Source: an uncultured Bacteroidales bacterium (GTDB lineage: Bacteria; Bacteroidota; Bacteroidia; Bacteroidales; F082). Taken from it: DNA of 64,000 nt. The position numbers were made by a program, and so were the translations under genes. Of the stretch, positions 55,196 through 63,855 are shown piece after piece; position 1 is the first letter of the stretch, and every line of letters begins with the position of its first letter. Below the pieces are notes generated by a model. The model did no database searches. It had not been told where the DNA came from and saw only the letters and a program-made list of their open reading frames with translations. Location of the stretch: the NCBI GenBank assembly GCA_905234275.1, contig CAJOHD010000009.1:1-64000 (forward strand), given 5' to 3'.

Positions 55196-57153
55196 TATTT
55201 AACGATAACTTTAGTTGTTTTGTTGAATCCATTAGCATTGACTGTGCAGAAGTAGATACCGCTTTCGAGGTCGATGCTGATTGTGTTTTCACCGATTGTG
55301 AGGGCTTTGTTGAAGCTTGTCACTGTCTGACCTGCGAGGTTGACGAAGGTGATTGTTGCGTTTGCATCCATTGCTGAGTTGACAACGATGTAGTCTGTTG
55401 CAGGGTTAGGATAGATACCATTAATCACATCAACAGCTGCTGTCTCTTCAACGTTGATAAATTCTGGGTCAGCAATAATTTTAACAGCATGGATTACGTT
55501 TTCTGTTGCTGCTGTCTGTGTAGCGTTGCTGCCCCAGTAGAAACCGATTGCATCGTCAGCCTGGTATGAGAACCAGTATTCGCCTGGGTTAATTGTGTTC
55601 TGAACTGCACTTGTGAAGACACCTTCTGAGTACATTAACATAACGTCTTCAAAGAGATCGTCTTCAATCTGGTGCCAGTAACCTTCTTCGACGTTGAGGT
55701 AGCTTACGAATACGCTTCTGTAGTAGTTAGCGCCGTTGTCACGTCTGACATCAGGTGTTGAGAATGCGCAAGCGAGGTTGCCGTAAGGATCGCAGCTGAG
55801 TGCTGGGTGACCTGAAGCGCCGTAGAACTTGCTGATGTATTCGGTTCCTGACATGTAGTATTTGTCATTTTCCCAGCTGTAACCTTCGAACAGTGGAATG
55901 AAACCGATCCATTTTGTTGAGTCGTTGACCATGTGTACATAACCTGACTCTTCTGATGGCCACCAGAGACGTGCTGCATGGTGTGGGTTGCCGTCAGTTG
56001 ATTGGATAGGAGCAACCTGAGTGTCGTTCCAGTAGAGGATACCGTCGACTGAACGACCTGACCAGTATGAATAGTAACCTGGTTCGTTCTCCAATGAGTG
56101 GATCATTTCAAATGTGTTGAGAGCTACGTGGACTGTACCTGCGTTGTCGATAACGATTGAACCGTTCATAGGCATGAAGAGGGTGTCTTCCATACCCCAA
56201 GCTGGCTCTTCGTCGAATTCTCTACCTTCGTATGGGTTTTCCCAAACTCTTGTTGATTCCCATGTTGCACCATCGTCTGTTGATTTGAACATCCAAACGC
56301 TGTTTGTTAAGCAACCTGAGTAGAGGATAGCTACATTGTGACCATTAGCTGCTATGCAGTAGTCATCAGCTGAGAATTGGTTGTGATCCCAACCTGTCTC
56401 GTGAAGAGGACCGTAGCTGATTGTCCAGCTGTTGATGTCGGCTGGGTTTTCTGAACGCCACATCACAGTCTGAAGGTCTGTTTCGTCTGAGCTGATTGAG
56501 TGCTGAAGAACAGCGGCTGCAACAGCGATGTCGTGGTTGTCACCGCAAGTGACGATTCTTGGCCATGTTGGGTATTCTGTTGTGTAAGCATAGCTTTCTG
56601 GATAATCCGGAAGAGCACCAACATATGTCCAGTCGCCTTCGCCAGCAGTTGTTCTGATGAAGCACTGCATGTGACCGTTACCGTGAGCGAGGAGAATCTC
56701 GCCGTTTGAACCAAACTGTGCGATTGATGGCCAACCTGTCTTGAAAGGTTCAACGCGTGTTTCTGGCATATCGTTCCAGTCGTTGCCATTATAGAAGTTG
56801 TAACCTGTACCACGATCTGAAGCGGTCTGGTTGGCTTCGTGTGACATTGTTGCTGTAACTGCTACGTTACCGTTTGGCAACTGATACATACGGTTTGCAA
56901 CATACTGGTTTGACTGAAGATCGTAATTTGTCCAAATTGCTTCAGCGTCTTCCATGTCTTGGTATCTGTTGATAACAACGCTCTTTGATGCCTGTGGAGC
57001 ATAAGTTGAAGCGTCTGTTGTCATTTCGTTACCGACAGCAACGACTTTGCTGTTAGCAACTGCCTTCTGAGCGTCATTTTTCATGACTCTGTTCTGTGCG
57101 AATGCACCTAAGCCGAGAACAAGGCTTAAAGAAAGTAAAAATACTTTTTTCAT
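55195..57153 (-). CDS. T9SS-exported beta-propeller-like protein with type A sorting domain
   Basis: 652 residues: signal peptide (MKKVFLLSLSLVLGLGAFAQ), a long region with Asp-box-like turns (KSTDDGATWESTRV) and repeated WPxI/VTxxGD elements suggesting a sialidase-type beta-propeller, and a C-terminal T9SS type A domain (INGIYPNPATDYIVV, SGIYFCTVNANGFNKTTKVI, ending VK). It should be secreted through the T9SS and surface-attached. No catalytic set for a sialidase (Arg triad, Tyr/Glu) could be confirmed, so it may be a binding protein. A TATCTTTG box lies at 57201-57208 (minus). Confidence 0.82.
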   Translation of the reverse strand: MKKVFLLSLSLVLGLGAFAQNRVMKNDAQKAVANSKVVAVGNEMTTDASTYAPQASKSVVINRYQDMEDAEAIWTNYDLQSNQYVANRMYQLPNGNVAVTATMSHEANQTASDRGTGYNFYNGNDWNDMPETRVEPFKTGWPSIAQFGSNGEILLAHGNGHMQCFIRTTAGEGDWTYVGALPDYPESYAYTTEYPTWPRIVTCGDNHDIAVAAAVLQHSISSDETDLQTVMWRSENPADINSWTISYGPLHETGWDHNQFSADDYCIAANGHNVAILYSGCLTNSVWMFKSTDDGATWESTRVWENPYEGREFDEEPAWGMEDTLFMPMNGSIVIDNAGTVHVALNTFEMIHSLENEPGYYSYWSGRSVDGILYWNDTQVAPIQSTDGNPHHAARLWWPSEESGYVHMVNDSTKWIGFIPLFEGYSWENDKYYMSGTEYISKFYGASGHPALSCDPYGNLACAFSTPDVRRDNGANYYRSVFVSYLNVEEGYWHQIEDDLFEDVMLMYSEGVFTSAVQNTINPGEYWFSYQADDAIGFYWGSNATQTAATENVIHAVKIIADPEFINVEETAAVDVINGIYPNPATDYIVVNSAMDANATITFVNLAGQTVTSFNKALTIGENTISIDLESGIYFCTVNANGFNKTTKVIVK

Positions 57154-57200
57154 TGTTAATAATTTTAAGTTAATAAATTTCCAATTTTTTAATCTGGGTG

Positions 57201-57208
57201 CAAAGATA
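57201..57208 (-). promoter_or_regulatory. -7 box TATCTTTG of the T9SS beta-propeller gene
   Basis: A perfect TAnnTTTG match, with a leader of about 45 bases before the ATG at 57153. Confidence 0.55.
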
Positions 57209-57315
57209 CATATAATTATAATAGGTGCATCTGTTTTTTTGAAAAAAGTTTTAAATTTTTTTTGGAATAGGTATTGAAAAATTGTGTAATTTTATGCCTT
57301 GAAAAATTAACTGAA

Positions 57316-60234
57316 ATGAAAAGAATAACTTACTTAATTGCTATTGCATTTTTGCTAGTGTCATGCGGCAAAGAAGAACCACAAAATGTTGTTAATTATG
57401 TAGATACGTTTATCGGAACAGGTGGTCACGGGCATACATATCCTGGCGCTACCGCACCTTTCGGTATGGTGCAACTCAGTCCGGATACAAGAATGGACGA
57501 CTGGGATGGCTGTTCAGGCTATCATATCTCTGATAATCATATACTTGGATTTAGTCATACTCATTTGAGCGGCACTGGCTGCAACGACTACGGCGACTTC
57601 CGTTTTATGCCTATTGTTGGCGAGAAGCATTATAAATCAGACGATTACCGCTCGGCATTCCGTCATGAGACCGAGGTGGCCCGTCCGGGTTATTACAGCG
57701 TGGTTTTGGACGACTATAATATTAAGGTGGAGTTGGCTGCAGGCGTAAGAGCAGCAATGCACCGTTATATTTTCCCTGAAGGTGCAAACGCCACTGTTAT
57801 CTTGGATTTGAAAGAATCGACATTGTCAGCTGAGAAGATTTACGAGGCTTGGGCAAAAGTTGAGAGTGACAACGCCATCAGCGGTTTCCGTCGCTCGGGC
57901 TATTGGGCGAGAGACCAATACCTTTATTTCTATGCTGAATTTTCAAAGCCTATAAAGGCGACAGCACAAAACGAAGAAGGTCTTGTCTATGCTTTTGATT
58001 TTGAGAACGATGGAGAGCCTCTCGTGATGCGAATCGGTATCTCGGCAGTCGATGTGGAAGGCGCAAAGAAAAACCTCGAATCGGAAATCACTGACTTCGA
58101 TTTGGAAGCTTTAGCAGAAAAGACATATAAAACTTGGAATGATGAGTTAAGCAGAATCATCGTGAACAGCGGCAATGAGAGAGATAAGAAAATATTCTAT
58201 ACAGCCCTGTATCACTCGTTTATCGTTCCGAATCTCTATTCCGATGTCGATGGACGTTATCGTGCCCACGACCTGAAAGTGCATCAGTCAGATCGTCCGA
58301 GATACACTGTTTTCTCGCAATGGGACACATTCCGTACGGAAAATCCTTTGCTCGATATGATTCAGACCGAGCGCGCTGTGGATATCATCAATACATTCAT
58401 TGACAATTACGAGACTGGCGGACTGCTTCCGACATGGGAACTCGCTGCCAATGAGACGCATTGTATGATTGGCTATCACTCAATTCCTGTCATTGCCGAC
58501 GCTTATATCAATGGTGTCAAGGGCTTTGATGCTGAAAAAGCCTTGAATGCCATGGTTGCTAGAGCCAATGAAGATATGTGGGGTCTTGAATTTTACAAAA
58601 AATACGGTTATATCCCAGCTGACATGGCAGGCGAATCAGTCTCAACGACTCTTGAATATGCCTACGACGACTGGTGTATCGCGAGAATGGCAGAGAAGAT
58701 GGGCAAAGACGACATCGCTGCCGAGTTTTATCAACGCGCACAGTATTACAAGAACCTCTACGATCCTGAAACGAAGTTTTTCCGTGGTCGTAAAAATGGC
58801 GGTTTTGTGTCGCCTTTCGACCCTCGTCAGGTCAATTTCATGCTGACAGAAGCTAACACTTGGCAGTATAACTTCTTTGTGCCTCAAGATGTTAACACTC
58901 ATATCTACATGATGGGCGGCAAGGAAGAATATGAAAATATGCTTAGCCAGCTGTTCAACACATCATCAGGTCTTACTGGACGCGAACAGGTTGATATTAC
59001 AGGTCTTATCGGTCAGTATGCACACGGCAACGAGCCTTCACATCACATGGCTTATCTGTTCAATTTCGTTGGAAAACCTGTTAAAACACAGAAGATCGTC
59101 AACCAAATCATGAATGAGCTTTACACCGACCAGCCTGATGGTCTCTGCGGTAACGAGGACTGCGGTCAGATGTCGGCTTGGTACGTGATGAGCGCAATGG
59201 GATTCTATCCGGTGACACCTGCAAGCGGCATGTTCATCATTGGTGTGCCTCATTTCGAAGAGATGACGATAAACTTTGAGAATGGTAAGAAATTCAAGGT
59301 GATTGCTAAGAATCTCTCAAGAGAGAACAGATATATCGAATCTGTAAAACTTAACGGCAAGAAATTGAATCGCAGCTATTTGTATTGCGACGAGGTGCTG
59401 AACGGCGGCAAATTGGAGTTCACAATGACCAACGATCGTAACACCACTTGGGCTACCGACGCAAAAGACTGCCCGGTGATGCGTATCGACAAGGATTTGA
59501 TCGTGACGACTCCTATTATTAATGTCGATAAATATGTTTTCTACGACAGTTTGGTTGTCAGCATTACACATCCTGATAAAAATGCTGTGATTTATTACTC
59601 TTTTGACACTACTGACCCGTTGGAAGGCACAGTGCGCAGCGCTTCAGAATATCAAGGACCGTTTGTAATCAAGGCCACTACTGAAGTTAACGCAGTGGCG
59701 GTTGTTGATTGCGGTGAGGAGCAGTCATGCGTGTCGACGGTGGCAACAGGCTCGTTCAAGAAAATCGCTGCCGGACGCAAGATCAAGATTAAAAATCCAT
59801 ACAGCAGCCAATATGAGGCTGGCGGAGATATCGCCCTCATCGACTTGCAGCGTGGCAACGACAATTTCCGCGTCGGAATGTGGCAGGGCTACTATGGCGT
59901 TGATATCGACGTGACCATCGATTTGGGTGAGAAGACAGATATCAACCGTCTTGCCGGAAGCTTCCTGCAGGATCAGAAATCATGGATTTTCATGCCTGAG
60001 AAGGTAGAGTTCTTCGTGTCAAACGACGGCAAGAACTTCAAGTCGGTAGGTGTTGTTGAGAATGAGATCGACCAAGAAGCTGAAGACGCTGTCATTCAGG
60101 AACTTGACATAAGAAAGAAACTGACTGCCCGTTATGTCCGCATGGTTGCAACGAATCCTGGTCCATGTCCGGAATGGCATGTGGGAGCTGGCGAGAAATC
60201 GTGGCTGTTCTGCGATGAAGTGGTGATCGAATAA
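57316..60234 (+). CDS. GH92 alpha-mannosidase-type lipoprotein with C-terminal chitobiase-like and F5/8 type C domains
   Basis: 972 residues from MKRITYLIAIAFLLVSCGK (lipobox Cys 17); the upstream in-frame ATG (57274) lies in the promoter region. The GH92 domains show YVDTFIGTGGHGHTYPGA, FGMVQLSPDTRMDDWDGCSGY, FSHTHLSGTGCNDYGD, FSQWDTFRTENPLLDM, NEPSHHMAYLFNF and GQMSAWYVMSAMGFYPV. Family members are Ca-dependent exo-alpha-mannosidases acting on host N-glycans or yeast mannan. After about residue 730 come a chitobiase C-terminal-like beta-sandwich (VVSITHPDKNAVIYYSFDT) and a discoidin-type carbohydrate-binding domain to the end. Together with GH29 and DPP IV it suggests glycoprotein foraging. 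Confidence 0.94.
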   Translation: MKRITYLIAIAFLLVSCGKEEPQNVVNYVDTFIGTGGHGHTYPGATAPFGMVQLSPDTRMDDWDGCSGYHISDNHILGFSHTHLSGTGCNDYGDFRFMPIVGEKHYKSDDYRSAFRHETEVARPGYYSVVLDDYNIKVELAAGVRAAMHRYIFPEGANATVILDLKESTLSAEKIYEAWAKVESDNAISGFRRSGYWARDQYLYFYAEFSKPIKATAQNEEGLVYAFDFENDGEPLVMRIGISAVDVEGAKKNLESEITDFDLEALAEKTYKTWNDELSRIIVNSGNERDKKIFYTALYHSFIVPNLYSDVDGRYRAHDLKVHQSDRPRYTVFSQWDTFRTENPLLDMIQTERAVDIINTFIDNYETGGLLPTWELAANETHCMIGYHSIPVIADAYINGVKGFDAEKALNAMVARANEDMWGLEFYKKYGYIPADMAGESVSTTLEYAYDDWCIARMAEKMGKDDIAAEFYQRAQYYKNLYDPETKFFRGRKNGGFVSPFDPRQVNFMLTEANTWQYNFFVPQDVNTHIYMMGGKEEYENMLSQLFNTSSGLTGREQVDITGLIGQYAHGNEPSHHMAYLFNFVGKPVKTQKIVNQIMNELYTDQPDGLCGNEDCGQMSAWYVMSAMGFYPVTPASGMFIIGVPHFEEMTINFENGKKFKVIAKNLSRENRYIESVKLNGKKLNRSYLYCDEVLNGGKLEFTMTNDRNTTWATDAKDCPVMRIDKDLIVTTPIINVDKYVFYDSLVVSITHPDKNAVIYYSFDTTDPLEGTVRSASEYQGPFVIKATTEVNAVAVVDCGEEQSCVSTVATGSFKKIAAGRKIKIKNPYSSQYEAGGDIALIDLQRGNDNFRVGMWQGYYGVDIDVTIDLGEKTDINRLAGSFLQDQKSWIFMPEKVEFFVSNDGKNFKSVGVVENEIDQEAEDAVIQELDIRKKLTARYVRMVATNPGPCPEWHVGAGEKSWLFCDEVVIE

Positions 60235-60458
60235 AAATTGTAAAAAATTTTTAGATAAAAAGCGTAAAATTTTAGAGTTAAATTGAAATTATTATCTATA
60301 CAATAAGAGTTAAAATATAGAAAAATAACTTTCAAGATGCTGATAATCAAATAGATAAAAATATTTAAAAATTTTTTCAAAAAAATGTCGAGATATCAAA
60401 AGTTATGTGTACTTTTGCACCCGCAAAACAGATGGTAAAAACAGTTAAAATTTAAAAC
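60235..60458. promoter_or_regulatory. 224-bp AT-rich intergenic region with promoter of the YitT-family gene
   Basis: A weak AT-only hairpin (TAAAAATT...AATTTTTA) directly follows the GH92 stop. The box TACTTTTG (60410-60417) fits TAnnTTTG and gives a leader of about 37 bases. Nothing else was seen. Confidence 0.5.
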
Positions 60459-61478
60459 ATGGTAAGTGCAAAACAAATTTGGGATTACGTAGCAACCAAG
60501 AAGTTCTGGGTTGAGTTCCTTATTATGACATTTGGCATGATTTTAACTGCCATCTGTGTTCACTATTTCTTAGTGCCAAGCAAGCTCATCATCGGTACAA
60601 TCTCCGGTCTTTCAATCGTTTTGGCGACAGTGTCGGAGAGTTTGTTCGGTGTGCATCTTGAGGTGTCAGTGATGATTTTTGTCATCAACGCCATCTTGCT
60701 TGTGTTGGCTTACTTTTTAATAGGTAAAGAGTTCGGTATCAAGACAGTTTACACCGCTTTGATATTAGGACCTTTCACAGCGTTGTTTGAGAAGTACCTG
60801 CCATATCAGATGGTTATCACCAAGTTATATGGCGAAAAGAGTGCTTTCTTCGACGCTACAGCAGCGAGCGGCTGGTCACCAGTGGCTGTCCAGGACGGTG
60901 TCTCATCGTTGATGGGTGACCCTTGGTTTGACCTGGTCTGCTTCGTGCTTATCCTCAGTTTTTCACAAGCTACCTTGTTTAAGATTAATGCTTCGACAGG
61001 CGGTTTGGACATCCTTGCAAAGATTGTCAACAAGTACTTACACTTTGACATCGGAGCATCAGTGACGGTGGCAGGCACAATTATCTGTTTGACGGCTTTC
61101 GCCATTAACCCGTTCAACATTGTGGTAATCGGTTTGATTGGTACATGGATCAACGGTATTGTGGTCGATTACTTCACAGCGGGTTTGAACAACAGAAAAC
61201 GTGTCTGCATCATCAGTCCACAGTACAAACACATCCAGGACTTCATCATCAACGATCTTCAGCGTGGTGTTACAATGTACGATGTGACTGGCGGTTACAG
61301 CAATCAGAAGAAGGTCGAACTCGAAGCCCTTCTCACCAAAGACGAATTCGCCAAGTTGATGAATCACATCAACGTCAACGATATAAACGCGTTCATCACG
61401 GCCGGCAACGTCAGCGAGGTTTACGGTCTGTGGGCGAGTAACAAGAAAAAAACAAAGCAAGAGAGAGTAAAGCTTTGA
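60459..61478 (+). CDS. YitT family membrane protein (DUF161 + DUF2179)
   Basis: 339 residues: about five to six membrane helices (to about 245, including the family segment STGGLDILAKIVNKYLHFDIG) and a soluble C-terminal DUF2179 domain (KRVCIISPQYKHIQDFIIND ... RGVTMYDVTGGYSNQKK). The function of the family is not settled; members are proposed transporters. Monocistronic, with a terminator after it. Confidence 0.9.
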   Translation: MVSAKQIWDYVATKKFWVEFLIMTFGMILTAICVHYFLVPSKLIIGTISGLSIVLATVSESLFGVHLEVSVMIFVINAILLVLAYFLIGKEFGIKTVYTALILGPFTALFEKYLPYQMVITKLYGEKSAFFDATAASGWSPVAVQDGVSSLMGDPWFDLVCFVLILSFSQATLFKINASTGGLDILAKIVNKYLHFDIGASVTVAGTIICLTAFAINPFNIVVIGLIGTWINGIVVDYFTAGLNNRKRVCIISPQYKHIQDFIINDLQRGVTMYDVTGGYSNQKKVELEALLTKDEFAKLMNHINVNDINAFITAGNVSEVYGLWASNKKKTKQERVKL

Positions 61479-61512
61479 TTTTCATAGGATTAAGTTTTAA
61501 ATGGTTAATTTG

Positions 61513-61549
61513 GAAACGGCTTCCCTCCCCAGGAAGCTGTTTCTTTTTT
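61513..61549 (+). terminator. Rho-independent terminator after the YitT-family gene
   Basis: AAACGGCTTCC / GGAAGCTGTTT with a CTCCCCA loop, followed by CTTTTTT. Confidence 0.88.
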
Positions 61550-61568
61550 ATGCAATCGCCTGAAAACC

Positions 61569-61690
61569 GTCATTTCGACTGAAGTGGAATGAAATGGAAC
61601 GGAATGGAGAAATCCTTGTTTTCCGAAATTATTCGATTGTTTGCGTTAAAAAAGGATTTCTCGACTCCACTCCGTTTCGCTCGAAATGAC
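61569..61690. repeat. Inverted palindromic element, about 122 bp (TTTCGA variant)
   Basis: The left end GTCATTTCGACTGAAGTGGA...GGAGAAATCCTT is mirrored by AAGGATTTCTCGACTCCACT...CGCTCGAAATGAC at the right, around an AT-rich centre of about 35 bases. It lies between the convergent YitT-family gene and ruvB. It has no ORF and resembles a small non-autonomous mobile repeat. No target-site duplication was recognised. Confidence 0.75.
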
Positions 61691-61692
61691 AT

Positions 61693-62715
61693 CTAAAATA
61701 AGGATCCTTGATCGGCGCCTTTGAAGAGTCCGAGGTGTTTATAGGCGAGGTCGGTGGCGACACGGCCGCGAGGTGTGCGCATAAGGTAGCCTTCCTGTAT
61801 GAGGAACGGCTCGCAGACCTCCTCGATGGTGCCCGCTTCTTCTCCGACGGCTGTGGCGATGGTGTTGACGCCCACAGGTCCGCCCTTGAATTTCTCGATG
61901 ATAGTAAGCAGGATGCGGTTATCCATGTCGTCGAGGCCGTGTTGGTCGACGTTGAGGGCTTTCAAACCTATTTTTGCGATGTCGATGGTGATTCTGCCGT
62001 CGCCTTTGATTTGTGCGAAATCACGGACGCGGCGCAACAACAAGTTGGCGATACGAGGGGTACCGCGGCTACGTCTGGCGATTTCGAAGGCAGCCTCATC
62101 GTCAATCGGGACTTTCAGAATCGACGCTGAGCGTTTTATGATGTTGGAAAGTGTCTTTGAGTCGTAGTATTCGAGGCGCATATTGATTCCGAAACGTGAG
62201 CGCAACGGCGCTGTAAGCAATCCGGAACGTGTGGTGGCGCCGATAAGAGTGAATGGGTTGAGCTGAATCTGCACGCTGCGGGCGTTAGGACCAGTCTCAA
62301 TCATGATGTCGATACGAAAATCCTCCATGGCTGAGTAGAGATATTCCTCCACGACAGGACTTAAGCGGTGAATCTCGTCGATAAACAGCACGTCGTTTTT
62401 CTCAAGACTCGTTAGCAGTCCCGCGAGGTTGCCCGGCTTGTCGAGCACCGGACCCGAGGTCATCTTCATGTTTACGCCGAGTTCATTTGCGATGATGTGC
62501 GACAAGGTGGTCTTGCCGAGTCCTGGAGGTCCGTGAAGCAACACATGGTCAAGCGACTCGCCACGTTGGGCGGCAGCCTGCACAAAAACCCTAAGATTTG
62601 CCACGACCTGCTCCTGTCCGGCGAAACTGGCGAAAGCGTCAGGTCTTAAAACCTGTTCAATCTCCTTCTCAGCCTTGCTCATCGAGGTGCCATATGCGTC
62701 GAGATTTTCATTCAT
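61693..62715 (-). CDS. ruvB: Holliday junction branch-migration helicase RuvB
   Basis: A 340-residue AAA+ ATPase of recombination. [19 protein letters not shown] at the N-terminus, Walker [11 protein letters not shown], Walker [11 protein letters not shown], sensor region [19 protein letters not shown] with the arginine finger, and a C-terminal winged helix ([20 protein letters not shown]). Normal length. A TAATTTTG box lies at 62732-62739 (minus), 17 bases before the ATG. Confidence 0.97.
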   Translation of the reverse strand: MNENLDAYGTSMSKAEKEIEQVLRPDAFASFAGQEQVVANLRVFVQAAAQRGESLDHVLLHGPPGLGKTTLSHIIANELGVNMKMTSGPVLDKPGNLAGLLTSLEKNDVLFIDEIHRLSPVVEEYLYSAMEDFRIDIMIETGPNARSVQIQLNPFTLIGATTRSGLLTAPLRSRFGINMRLEYYDSKTLSNIIKRSASILKVPIDDEAAFEIARRSRGTPRIANLLLRRVRDFAQIKGDGRITIDIAKIGLKALNVDQHGLDDMDNRILLTIIEKFKGGPVGVNTIATAVGEEAGTIEEVCEPFLIQEGYLMRTPRGRVATDLAYKHLGLFKGADQGSLF

Positions 62716-62731
62716 ATCTAAAAATTATTCA

Positions 62732-62739
62732 CAAAATTA
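62732..62739 (-). promoter_or_regulatory. -7 box TAATTTTG of ruvB
   Basis: Local TAATTTTG promoter form, 16 bases before the ruvB start. The divergent gene has TAATTTTA at 62774-62781. Confidence 0.45.
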
Positions 62740-62797
62740 CAAAAAATCGCATACTAATTTGAAAGTTTTTGCGTAATTTTACAAAAAATTTTGTGTT

Positions 62798-63364
62798 TTG
62801 AGGAAGCAATTTTTGTTTTTTATCATAATATGCTTATTATCAATAAGTTGTGTCGCACAGAAGGGCATTTTGATATTGAATCAGAGCTCTAAAATCGACA
62901 CTTTGATATGGAAACAGCGTCAGATTCATGCAAATGACAGCACTATTGACGGCTTCAGGGTGCAGATTTTTATGGAGCTTGGCAACGATGCGCTGCGTCA
63001 TGCCGACAGTGTGAAGGAAGTGTTTATAAAGAATTATCCGGAAGTCCCGATATATCTGATATTCGGACAGCCGTACTATCGTTTGCGTATTGGCGATTTC
63101 CGCACTCGTCTGGAGGCGGAAAACATGTATCAGAGGGTGAAAAAAGTTTACAAAAACGCCTTTGTGACTGCCGATAGAATCAATTTGCCGTATATCGCTC
63201 TTTGTTCAAAAGATATTGATTGGGATACTATTCCTCGTGATGAGATGAAAGAGAGGCTGTTTGTTGATGAAGATTTCTATGTCATTGATACTCTGTTACT
63301 TGATAGTCTTATTTACAATGATTCTATCAATAATCTGAACAAAGACATTTTCTATGATGAATAA
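62798..63364 (+). CDS. Exported SPOR-like domain protein
   Basis: 188 residues from a TTG codon (MRKQFLFFIIICLLSISCVAQ), either a lipoprotein (ISC) or cleaved after VAQ. A SPOR-like segment follows: GFRVQIFMELGNDALRHADS ... YLIFGQPYYRLRIGDFRTRLEAENMYQRVKKVYKNAFVTAD. SPOR domains bind denuded glycan strands of peptidoglycan at division sites. The acidic C-terminal tail (LLLDSLIYNDSINN) has no known motif. It is followed 12 bases later by a small acidic protein gene. Confidence 0.75.
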   Translation: MRKQFLFFIIICLLSISCVAQKGILILNQSSKIDTLIWKQRQIHANDSTIDGFRVQIFMELGNDALRHADSVKEVFIKNYPEVPIYLIFGQPYYRLRIGDFRTRLEAENMYQRVKKVYKNAFVTADRINLPYIALCSKDIDWDTIPRDEMKERLFVDEDFYVIDTLLLDSLIYNDSINNLNKDIFYDE

Positions 63365-63376
63365 AAAGCATGAGTT

Positions 63377-63829
63377 ATGGAAAACGATGATTTGAAGAAA
63401 CAGATAGACGAGCTTTTCAGGCTTTTTAGAAAGGTGATGGAGAAATATCCGCCTGACGATGTGCCGGGTATGGACAAGCAGCAGTTGGAACAGCTGAAGG
63501 CGTATCTCACTCAGTATGATTCGATTAAGGATCAGTTTTCGGTTGAGATGTTTGGCATGATGGACAATGGGATGGCAAAACAGTTCATCTCTATGCTGAC
63601 AAATAAACTCAGAGAGCAGCTTGGCGAGGATGCCGACATCGACGAGGAGCCGGAGAACCACATAAAAGATGTGGAAATCAAGGAGAAAGCGTTCGAATCG
63701 CTGCAGACGGGCGAGAACTATCAAACCCTGATCGATGCCATCGACGAACAGCTAAAAAATCCTAATCTGACTGAAGAAGAGATGGATACTTTATTGGATA
63801 AGAGATTGAAGATAATAGATAAAAGATAA
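63377..63829 (+). CDS. Small acidic helical protein of unknown function
   Basis: 150 residues, no signal or membrane helix, strongly charged and predicted helical (MENDDLKKQIDELFRLFRKV; ...LREQLGEDADIDEEPENH). No family recognised. It starts 12 bases after the SPOR-like gene. The last residues (KIIDKR) and the TAA stop are encoded by the first units of a heptamer array, so the C-terminus may have been trimmed or altered by the repeat. Confidence 0.7.
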   Translation: MENDDLKKQIDELFRLFRKVMEKYPPDDVPGMDKQQLEQLKAYLTQYDSIKDQFSVEMFGMMDNGMAKQFISMLTNKLREQLGEDADIDEEPENHIKDVEIKEKAFESLQTGENYQTLIDAIDEQLKNPNLTEEEMDTLLDKRLKIIDKR

Positions 63830-63855
63830 CAGATAATAGATAACAGATAAAAGAG
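63811..63855. repeat. Heptamer array, AGATAAC family, overlapping a gene end
   Basis: Units AGATAAT/AGATAAA/AGATAAC at a 7-base period, single orientation, between two plus-strand genes. It supplies the stop codon at 63827-63829 and ends directly before the next ATG. Confidence 0.8.

Noticed and set aside
55195-57153. Calling the T9SS propeller protein a sialidase
   Set aside because: An Asp-box-like turn is visible but the catalytic arginines and Tyr/Glu pair could not be identified.
61569-61690. Insertion sequence remnant
   Set aside because: No transposase fragment is present and the whole element is only two arms and an AT-rich centre, so it is listed as a palindromic repeat.
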